This document shows positions 62,701-64,000 of a stretch of 64,000 bases of DNA, in pieces. The first letter of the stretch is position 1. Every line of letters begins with the position of its first letter. The stretch covers positions 1,910,279 to 1,974,278 of the forward strand of contig NZ_JACVPI010000001.1 in assembly GCF_018881965.1 (NCBI RefSeq), given 5' to 3'. A program made the translations under genes and the position numbers. Under the pieces are notes generated by a model. The model was not told where the DNA came from and did not search any database. It was given only the letters and a program-made list of their open reading frames with translations. The DNA comes from Polynucleobacter sp. JS-Polo-80-F4 (GTDB lineage Bacteria; Pseudomonadota; Gammaproteobacteria; Burkholderiales; Burkholderiaceae).

Positions 62701-64000
62701 AATAGTAATTCCAAGGATGTTGGTAACAGCGCCAGTAATGGCAGTTGAACCAGTACCGCTATTAATAGTTAGCGTGTAATTTGCCGGTGCAAATCCGCGA
62801 CCCTGGAAGATCACGACACCGTTATTTGCGGTTGTATTACCACCATAATTTCCAGCGCCTCCAGGACCGCCGGTACCAGGGGTATAGATTGCCGCCCCCT
62901 GATTGCCACCAGCACTTCCATTGCCACCCTGTCCATACTCTACAGGCGTACCAGTAATTGAAGATGATGTACCTAGACCATTGTTACTATTAGCAGCAGC
63001 ATAAGTACCATTACCAGCACTACCGCCGCCACTAGAACCATTTTGTTGGCTGCAGCATGAACCGGGGACTGCATTACCGCCTACATGCACAGAAGTGGTT
63101 ACCCCGCTAACGACTGTTGAACCAGATGTACCACCAGATCCACCCCAGAAATTTCCACCACCACCACCAGCAGTTCCTCCATTTGCGGTAACAGTAACCC
63201 CACCAGATGTCAGAGATGAATAGCCCCCAGCATTGGCGGCAACTACAGTTCCGACAACTATCGAATATGTAGTGCCTGATCCAACTGCGTATGAAGAATT
63301 GATGATGACGCCGCCGCCACCGCCGCCGCCGCCATTATTAGCGCCACCTGCACCACCTGAACCAACAACCAGATATTGGGAGGCGAAAGTATATGACGGC
63401 AACCAGGTATAAATGCCGCTTGCATATGACAAAGTTCCAGCTCTAGTGCTGGTTGGAGTTGCATTCAATGTCGTTTGTGCCACGCCATCAATTGCATACC
63501 CACCAGTACCTGTCAAACTAAGGTAGCCAGTAACGGGATAAGTTGTCGCTCTTACGGAGCCGTTGATTATCACATCACCATTAGTTGATGTGACAGTTGA
63601 GTTGCTCGCTAATAGAATATCGCCGTTATAGGTCTGTGCGCCACGCGTTGTGACGTCTGCATTTAACTCAATCGTTGTTGCTATAAAGGTGAGAGTGGCT
63701 GAGCCGGCTGTTGCATTAATGGCAGAACGGATGCTGATATTGCCATTGCCAGAGATACTGCTTACTGAATTTGATCCGATGGTATTACTTGAATTTGCGG
63801 TGCTGATTTCTACATTAGTAGAGGCATTAAGTGCGGTATTGATATAGCCAGCGACTGTAGCATCGATGATGATGTCATACGGATCAATTAACCAGATACC
63901 ACCCCTACCTGCATTAATACTTGATAGCAAACTGAGTGTGCCGCCAGAGGTTTCAATCAAACCACCATGCAGATTGCTTTGATTGGGGTCTAGCTGTGAA
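41764..64000 (-). CDS. Giant secreted FHA/MBG-repeat exoprotein, 5' end outside window
   Basis: One uninterrupted frame of over 7400 codons, open at the right edge; the TTG near 63960 is not a real start. The first visible part (GRGGIWLIDPYDIIIDA) is typical of what follows the secretion domain of filamentous haemagglutinin-like proteins, so the signal peptide and TPS domain should lie beyond 64000. Order from N to C: three glycine-rich modules each followed by autotransporter-associated beta-strand repeats (about 63.4-57.8 kb); a Ser/Thr/Asn-rich beta-helix with ~655-bp repeats (55.9-52.0 kb); MBG_2-type repeats (51.3-48.1 kb); triplicated YDG-type units (48.1-45.6 kb); more MBG repeats (to about 43.5 kb); and a final beta-strand repeat region. 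The C-terminus is a short helix (LREALDYHADQAQMFVDM) and a tail with CSVDEKGDMYC. No C-terminal barrel, LPXTG or type I signal is seen, so two-partner secretion is the best guess. Cysteines occur only as close pairs. Confidence 0.88.
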   Translation of the reverse strand, partial: SQLDPNQSNLHGGLIETSGGTLSLLSSINAGRGGIWLIDPYDIIIDATVAGYINTALNASTNVEISTANSSNTIGSNSVSSISGNGNISIRSAINATAGSATLTFIATTIELNADVTTRGAQTYNGDILLASNSTVTSTNGDVIINGSVRATTYPVTGYLSLTGTGGYAIDGVAQTTLNATPTSTRAGTLSYASGIYTWLPSYTFASQYLVVGSGGAGGANNGGGGGGGGVIINSSYAVGSGTTYSIVVGTVVAANAGGYSSLTSGGVTVTANGGTAGGGGGNFWGGSGGTSGSTVVSGVTTSVHVGGNAVPGSCCSQQNGSSGGGSAGNGTYAAANSNNGLGTSSSITGTPVEYGQGGNGSAGGNQGAAIYTPGTGGPGGAGNYGGNTTANNGVVIFQGRGFAPANYTLTINSGTGSTAITGAVTNILGITINSSNISNSIGGIISGGTSVTKQGTGLLTLNGLNTYTGGTTVTAGTLQAGSATAFGASSSAISVASGASLDLNGQVISNTNAATIAGSGVSSNGAITNSSSTAASYAGTVAMSAASSIGTSGGNLTIGGVISGAYAIIINAGASQNGTVVFSNTNTYGTTTLANATVIEGGTLSISADANLGAVSNAATAVALNGGTLQGTASFTLSATRGVTLGTGGGGLAATSSNTLTVAGVVAGSNALTINGANQTGTVALSSATNSYSGNTTITSGKMQISGAGKLGSGTYSGTISNSGTFQYSSSAAQTLSGAISGGGNLIKDTSSSSTLTLSVSNSYSGGTSVQSGIVKAGNASAFGSGDITVGANANSLGTIDLNGLTISNNLILNGGSTGGAVTNSSTTAATASGSVTIGSATSIDGANTLNFTGIVNAGTNGIAFVGAGTYSMNNASNTLATIATSSTPVAGLTIANSSTLTIGSVTVNSTTYSGLAVAGNLTINAPLNINGNITTGGTQAYNGVVNITGTSVLATYTGGTGTTQANKAITFAATVDGPGALTITNGSATTTFGDAVGATTALASLSITGTGSTTLGGNVTTTGIQSYGGNVALNAENINLNTNNAAVTITGTVSSVSAPGSYNGVLALYTDGTYSYNGTSAVAASTNASQPTVLAAGGGTLVYVSSVFTWTPSITKTGARYLVVGGGGGGGSDWGGGGGAGGFLQGTVDISANTSYSITVGAGGTPTANRNGSGVCGPNANCVGNTGGMSTAFGYSAYGGGGGGTYVTPGTAPAGTYGSGGGGGGGNSGAGNYSLGTAGQGNNGGNGQNGYLTPAFAPSNGGGGGGGGGSATAGASPTVSAGVVTGGKGGNGTASDITGSSVYYAAGGGGGVYGGAAGSTAGLGGLGGGGNGSIGVNASNATSYGSGGGGGGSVRLGGAGSAGIAVVNTGPTTSAGNSLVINSGTATATITGGTTDLVNLTINSSSASSIITGAITGATNLVKTCSGTCTAASVTSTNRNTVNGTLTLVANNSYTGTTTITSGTIQVGNNTTTGTLGSGALTNNGNLAFYKSAALTYSTNLTGTGSVSQNGSGVLTLSGNNSYQGGTFISDSKKIIVTSANALGGANSGLVTIGASGILDLQYSGTVSIGSLYMNTGASITNSANTSNLAVSGVSTLLGTVTTAGTQTYTGAATVNGSTTLNTTNAAINFGSTISSGVTVARALQLLGGGSYQYGAGSIATVGASAVTLIDGATLSYASGAYSWTPSSNTTADYLIVAGGGGGSLGTNGVYWGPGAGGGQVLTGSNTWAAGTTYTITVGAGGASPSVTGGGANTTAARANTGYDGGIGGTSIISGSGLSTITALGGNGSNHNSGTGATSGSGQLGAVGSTVASLAGGAGGGAGGAGSGLTGGSGVTSSITGTSVEYGIGGCGMNGTACANATPAANSGRGAASIIGSVAPAGGSGVVAISIARDFVPQSLILNTGSAAVTLNNNVADVSLAINSTSASSAISGVISGAVSLTYNSASTYNTNGNGVITLANANTYTGGTTVASGKVVLGNNSSLGTGAVTVGTAVTSLGTVDLRGYSVGNNFTIYGGDGTGAIINSSSGTTSTISGTVSLDTVAASLGGAGNLTISGVVNDSSRGIAFIGTGNFSLANASNTIAIIGTISTGIGSLTIVDNTNLTIGSVTVNSVAYSGIKSSGAVSITATASSTASSAITSTVATNASGNVSFTATSTTGNGIDYTGASGTITGAAVSLTGTSTTGIAVKATGTITANSLSVTGTGTTAATVVSLGAMTINTGDLTVVGNDTAAGSSTGITQTGAIADNANGGNITFRSNNSITQSGTITLAANTSGNASTILYDNRYGDKTSVLTIGTLTNTGSSSPVNYSILASGGAIDPIVSVSGYIVLDNTYGCTGSGCNPVSGFITLGNAATYATTSAGVTTTGALSAGSYVTLKGISSGAAGVVLGGTVSAASGDITIIGASTAAASKAIDMPAISSLYAPSGNIILTGTKSTASTGAVISIVGTSAASPTAISASGYIQITAYAPSSNTYVAYFSYAVLAAGGDITISAAGGGGNGTVYFTNSPIYAGGNLAIQGAAVGAANTKTNTAASGFLAGETNTNLIASSLADATIISGSLSGGSVAGTILATYVAPVTGSSSQWLLGFSDTSYTKMVLVTLSISGNSVMATPTAAGYVAIATFNGYTGTAAQKINTAWAAKTAMTLNVTNAATAGYGVSNLVFNGYQSTGLAAGVTGSAVSSDASAIYLGANAATTIASGKVNAGSYTDIVAVGNIWMAGTSSGAGINVVDDYANITSTSGSIRLIGVVSGSGSVGVRLRGASIVTTQNATNGVIDILGTSTNTTSGWAVYMDGTGTATAPSVVNSAKTLNIIGYAAGAGGTYGIDTVSYVLLKSAGNMLISGSTPNGTNSYAIDLTNTIIKSGGALTIQGATTATVSAENGGLVGTTIANVASTVAGSAVNAGLQHAVRINGTTTLTYSAVTYSNVVAAGNVWIAGQSPSSTGGYYGLYIYSSIISTGGGITLIGTTAGSGGMGVRLGTNADLIAQDTTNGNIAVYGTASNATTGYGIYIDGGGVGTSPHIFDAGKDLSLVSYASGSTGTFGIYSTTYGIFKALGNILVSGSTPNGADAYNIRLDNTALQANGSITMQGATTSTLTNANGSTNSTGIANVATTVQGAAANGGKQYAIYINGTTVETYNNVQYSNILAGGDIWIAAATNGATGGYYGLFDYSSIKSVNGNVTLIGTTSGNGGMGVSLQTNADVIAGTASGQLYVANTSGTALTAPVMISNSGFGTLIGQISGTTLPTLSAATLAGYNISYQGGTTSAGARAATDIALYATTPTTASYIIGVRDTPTSGTVYTKMELVTLSLLGSNVYASVQTAKYNTTALTTGTASNILGGSTNLVTLWNAGTVTTTSNAKSATGYGAANLLFSNVGLSTTSASTGDIYIFGTNTNATGGDGVNIVGGGAATTPHIFDAAKTLNIVGYANGTSNANAIVSANNGIFKSGGDMLISGSTPNGTNVYAIQLTNTALYSGGKLTMQGATTSTLSAQNGGLVGTTIANVATTVAGSAVNGGTQHGIYINGTAVITYNGSTYSDNVASGNIWVAATTGTSAGAYYGIYDYSAFTSTNGSITLIGSTGGVSGLGVNLQATAHVIAQNATNGYIYIYGTNTSTSGGDGVNINGNTALAPHVFDAGKNLVISGYANGTSGANSIYVTTFTLFKSGGDLTFSGSTPRGTNSYGMYLYNVAMKSAGTLTVQGATTSTITNANGSSGGQTIANVATGVVGSAVNGGSQHAIYFGPSATVTYNAVSYTGIVADGNIWIVGSTAATGGYHGLDIRGTPITSTGGSIVLTGITSGYGGIGIYFSAATANVVAAGDITISASNLSSTNGHGLYIVGSTQSAPQAFIAGGALTISVFVSGTSNESYYLMNIDTYTLFKSGGDMIFALNSPYKASLATWNVRFINTVINSGGNLNFQGSVLSTLSAQNGGASGTTIANVATSAANTRINNGANYGMLFNSNVSVTYGSPTVTYSGIVATGNIWIGSLTTSGVQAFYNNSNITSTAGAVTIWGTVTAASANGVYLNSGTISSAGLLTLTGTATGTSTTVANNGVYMTSSATLTSAGGIAIASTGTTGGANAVVNLNGAVTNTGTTGTGITISSTADTSTAAITNSGANGVRITGGYGIAAGTTTGGNILALGTITNTGGVVALSMAQPGASPYTIEGKVGITSSNVSMANIRYSNVGGTFTNPTAYSTGNFIDYRAGVASYTITVSLGANYSQAYGTAYNSSTATTWLQNNATVTLSATPFGVSSTGVKAGLTFNSSIGNPAVNANIVQAATVIKTGSILSADGVTVTVSGTPTYTITKATLTITDLASSTTYNGTSTYAGLVNTAGFSLSGLVSSIGGVNTGDTVTSVTQTIKSGSTVGSGTGITGTDIAQYGSFNTTPSLAVGSGLANYNISYVGVGSTVAKAALTITAASDIKTYGATTTNAGLVYTTSGGTATAPAGSGLGYSITSGSLLGVSDTLTGVTLTSAGGVATAAVMSGASAASYSIVPSAASGTGLSNYTITYANGAMSVNPRALAITATNQTSSYGTAFSVGTGKTAFSSSGLQNSETIGSITTASTGSSTSATVGTYALIPGAATGGTFTASNYTIAYANGILTVGTKALTITASQQTGDYGVSLNLGTSQYTSSGLINGNSISGVTLLYANNATVAPTVNAGTYSGGIVPSAATGSGLSNYAITYVNGNLVINKATLTVTPNAKSVNYDGATLNNGTYSVAIANYTVTGYQNSDNATSAPVTLTGIIGFNGSTTTTVQNAATYALTVGTLAGTSTNSNYQVSFANTNSNAYVINKATVSIAASKTYDGSATFVVGTPGTTLTVATGIVGQTLTLSGSADANSANVTGVTSLPTTGLTLGNCSGGGCVGAASNYQLPVSTSSVSITPKTISVRLADKSKTYDASTSTILTAGSSGSAGDYAYTGFVGSEGAYIAKTAATYNSANASLSGLYTIASTVSIALVAGDFTAKVGTLLSNYTLPSSASGNGTIAKATLTMTAADAAKFVGQVDPSFTYTITGLVGGDTTAVLSGAAVARSNASTNTAGYVDSLVPSATAANYTINPVNGVFTIVAQGQLLIRVGNSTSVYGTLSGTANLSAVANVTASYCAIGSSCGAGDIVNLSMTAPTGASVSWLAVDAQAPQGRYTFDVNANVPSGSVSGAGYLKVGAYTVTPSSTVTTIGAVTNYSTSYPVLVNSGTISVTPLTLTVSPTGGIAPTKQYDTSATLSGATLTPTNKVGIDAISLVGYGSYGTANAGSTTYTINNIVLSGADAENYSVAGVTVSGATSISQAPVTVSGLSAANKVYDTNRTAVLSGAGATVIGLLGSDTASVSGTVAGTFSQANVGTGLTVTPVVGSSGLVLDNANYYISGVTSSLTADITAAPITVTAAKVYDGSKTVTNSGISVAGIGGQTLVLSAGTGTLSNPNVGSAALVALNNATLGNGTGLASNYTLVNPSFSTVTITPAAITVAPTAAVKVYDTNMSVVGASVVPGLSLVSGALYYNSANSSNASSNVVQDSLSGGTFLYDNANAGTGKTLSVSGISMLSGTTSVVGNYSITYAATSTSSITKAPLTISGLSASNKQYDAGRVAAIGGTPTAVGVLTNASNIQDTITVAIAGTAPSGLFSQSDVGTGLVVTPNTTTSGGYTTMNGITLGGASANNYYVVGVNSTLTAAITPAPITVTAVKTYDGSNTVTTSDITVAGVAGQTLTLSAGTATLSNPNVGTAALIGLNGASLANGAGGIAGSASNYTVSNPTFGSVTITPANIVFTATNAEKVYDTTTGIVGATTIPGATIASGTLYTNASTGLTDAISGGTFAYATAAAGSNKQLNVSGVGILNGSTDASANYNISYVANTTSAITKAPVTIAGLTISNKVYDTLTDAQISLAGATVAGLIGADATAGVTVGGSVTGSFASANVGNGIAVSPTLTSVTLSNPNYTITGVTSPLSANITPAPITLTASKIYDGSNTVALSGLIAAGVGGETLTLSAGSATLSNPNVGTATLASLNNAVLADGISGTIGLASNYTVLNPVMSTVTITPANITISSTDAVKVYDATTGVVGASTAPLASVSTGTLFTNASTGLVDTLSGGTFAYSNANAGSSNKTLNVGNVAIMNGSTNISSNYNITYQDNTTSTITPAPLTFVVSSSSGSYGTAASLAGASAILSGFLSSADQSNITPTIAVSSGGSVITLANNTPAGIYQMVVTGISGTGSSNYQIVSSGSNSGTLTINKASLTITANAQSTTYGSALSLGTSAFTYGILVSGDTVDAVTLTSVIGNAAASATVPGTAYAGIYSITPSAATGTGIANYAITYVTNTLTIDRKAISVVADNASMTYGATTLPTLTYQTVSGLVNGDSMAGLLATTATPYNGTAGSASNVRVGGYPISQGTVSAGSNYTINYTGGTLTVDPASLTITASTQSTTYGSPLVLSQTAYTSSGLTNGDSVAGASIKKSSSTIVAGNVDAGTYAGTLDVSAATGNGLSNYNITYASGDLVVGKKVLIVSAVADAKFVTTADNIGFNGVLYSGFVNGDTASSLLSPATVSADRSSMLSVVSPAGVTTSGLLPSAGTEPAATYANALVAAGASSNNYTFTYVKANLTVVPADGLIVQAGTQSVTYGNSPNYSGATAQYLFNGAPTSLPITIAGNAISITDGAGAVITGNITPNNAVISSSGNLSVGNYSLGVSNFYNQSLNFNSMTVIGGLTITPKTVALSSLGISGVTKVYDGNTNMTNLALSANPSALVAGDVLNVTGAGSFDSKNVASNSIGYTVAVALAGADAANYVISGSPIYTGTNGTITQLNSVTYTGSAGGLWVNPSNWTTTGTSTVGAIPDLSNVAHVILPAGSSVVYDDSVQGPVTSAVANSGNLNFNLTADTTVPMSISGTGIVTISGAGIVTLTGNSSYTGATILNAGTKLIAGANNAIGAGSITSNGTALNPAIFSTGGGVVLPRLNIAGGTTEIWSDIATAGTQTYSGSLLIGSSNTHITTISSNNANITMNGTLDGSSNKSESLVINAGTGTVTFADSIGSIARLNNLTVTGSSIYVLADILTGMTQTYNGAVYIGDASYVGRTPVTGFLFTDHYKGYFQYIAGTGVSASTIDYLNTNPVYVRTMVSEDPSITYNGTVNDTVANTHTLLVAAVAPTVIPTSSGYATVNAGASINFNAAVGGSAPLYSLNTQLVVANVSPSNATSYIGTINLFGGAATYSNQTYRANLMTARTASQPGGVVFSVWDPAASVNFNLPIQTTANSGCSTNCGQVNLQNPNSLDSLTIYGSTNFTQAANLTGQNNWGNQLTVSNALGYVAPPPVIPPATLPATQQIPSIDSLSGGALREALDYHADQAQMFVDMKVLMAGVTVSTPEEIQAAPKKAGTTIKAPKNGDSSAICSVDEKGDMYCGEE
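45559..48105 (-). repeat. Three ~850-bp YDG/MBG super-repeats in the giant exoprotein
   Basis: Units at about 47267-48105, 46389-47266 and 45559-46388. Each codes for three sub-domains in the same order: APxTIxGLSxxNKxYD, then APITVTAxKxYDGSxTV with LSNPNVGTAAL, then TITPAxIxxxxTxAVKVYDT with LSGGTFxYxxAxAG and a closing TSxITKAP. The YDG and KVYD motifs mark MBG/YDG-type sugar-binding-like repeats. Confidence 0.78.
48110..51340 (-). repeat. MBG_2-type repeat array in the giant exoprotein
   Basis: Successive units of about 75-100 residues of the form ALTITAxxQTxxYGxxLxLG, SSGLxNGxSI, AGTYxxxIxPSAATGxGLSNY, xITYxNGxLxV. They are recognised as the MBG_2 domain type found in large bacterial adhesins. 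Further units lie between about 45.5 and 43.6 kb. Confidence 0.7.
52030..55850 (-). repeat. Five ~655-bp beta-helix repeats in the giant exoprotein
   Basis: Units begin with G(N/D)(I/V)W(I/V/M) at about 55.83, 55.18, 54.52, 53.35 and 52.69 kb, with a partial sixth at 52.03 kb. Each has ITSTxGxITLIGTTxGxGGMGV, a HIFDAGKxL segment, LFKSGGDMLISGSTPNGTNx, LTMQGATTSTL and TIANVATTVxGSAVNGGxQ. The third unit is about 520 bases longer because of an inserted segment. Confidence 0.75.
58310..58920 (-). repeat. Glycine-rich module 3 of the giant exoprotein
   Basis: Starts ADYLIVAGGGGGSLGTNG and holds TYTITVGAGGASPS and a Cys-x6-Cys pair (CGMNGTAC). It is preceded by ATLSYASGAYSWTPSS and followed by LILNTGSAAVTLNNNV and a beta-strand repeat. 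Confidence 0.75.
59880..60640 (-). repeat. Glycine-rich module 2 of the giant exoprotein
   Basis: Starts ARYLVVGGGGGGGSDWGGGG and is the longest of the three, with tracts of seven to ten glycines and one Cys-x5-Cys pair (CGPNANC). SYSITVGAGG matches the other modules. It is preceded by GTLVYVSSVFTWTPS and followed by LVINSGTATATITGGTT. Confidence 0.75.
62795..63378 (-). repeat. Glycine-rich module 1 of the giant exoprotein
   Basis: Starts at YLVVGSGGAGGANNGGGG and contains runs of GGN/GGC codons (CCG/CCA/ACC triplets on the plus strand), a Cys-Cys pair and the sentence SYSIVVGT. It is preceded by GTLSYASGIYTWLPS and followed by LTINSGTGSTAITGAV and a beta-strand repeat. Confidence 0.75.

Noticed and set aside
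43091..63847. Many plus-strand frames of 60-146 codons opposite the giant exoprotein gene, for example 58397-58837
   Set aside because: Their Pro/Ala/Val-rich products are the reverse reading of Gly/Thr/Ser codons; the glycine tracts lack stop codons on both strands.
63958..63960. TTG as start codon of the giant gene
   Set aside because: The frame continues without a stop to the window edge and the protein context is internal to an adhesin, so the true start is outside the window.

Overview
The window looks like a chromosomal segment of a free-living betaproteobacterium of the Burkholderiaceae, most probably Polynucleobacter or a close relative. This is inferred from gene order and protein character: rpsO-pnp; ilvB-ilvH-ilvC-psd-pssA-leuA; yicC-gmk-rpoZ-spoT; an ECF sigma factor followed by DUF3619, DUF3106 and RDD proteins; two Bug/TctC-type binding proteins; moderate GC and small intergenic gaps. 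No species-level proof is possible from the sequence alone.

Layout. Positions 1-2692 hold pnp and rpsO on the minus strand with a strongly structured pnp leader between them. After a small SYLF-domain protein (2910-3503) comes a minus-strand biosynthetic block (3527-10248): ilvB, ilvH and ilvC for branched-chain amino acids, psd and pssA for phosphatidylethanolamine, then leuA. In front of leuA is a leucine-rich leader peptide with a terminator, a classical attenuator. From 10442 to 12655 runs an ECF-sigma operon with a candidate membrane anti-sigma protein. From 12678 to 20510, minus-strand genes encode an FtsX-type permease, an atypical SDR, a Bug-family binding protein and an Mla-type lipid transport operon. 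A tRNA-Arg and greB diverge from one palindromic -10 element near 20.69 kb. Next come spoT, rpoZ, gmk and yicC (minus), then rph, rdgB and hemW (plus).

Positions 28024-38728 are more accessory: a crotonase with a Bug protein, a CoA transferase, a secreted alkyl sulfatase, an orphan histidine kinase divergent from an outer-membrane barrel, a membrane-anchored protein with a duplicated domain, tRNA-Ser, a Phd/VapC-type toxin-antitoxin pair and an L-2-hydroxyglutarate oxidase-like flavoprotein. pgi and a phosphogluco/phosphomannomutase follow.

The last 22 kb (41764-64000) are one minus-strand reading frame of more than 7400 codons, still open at the right edge. It is a giant secreted adhesin of filamentous-haemagglutinin type, built from glycine-rich modules, autotransporter-associated beta-strand repeats, ~655-bp beta-helix repeats and MBG/YDG repeats. 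Its cysteines occur only as closely spaced pairs, and the last pair lies at the extreme C-terminus.

The observations I consider most worth following are the cysteine-pair pattern and nested repeats of the giant exoprotein, the leuA attenuator, and a group of genes (mlaE, greB, yicC, pgi, the barrel gene) with a -10-like hexamer exactly six bases before a start codon that has no Shine-Dalgarno sequence, as expected for leaderless mRNAs.
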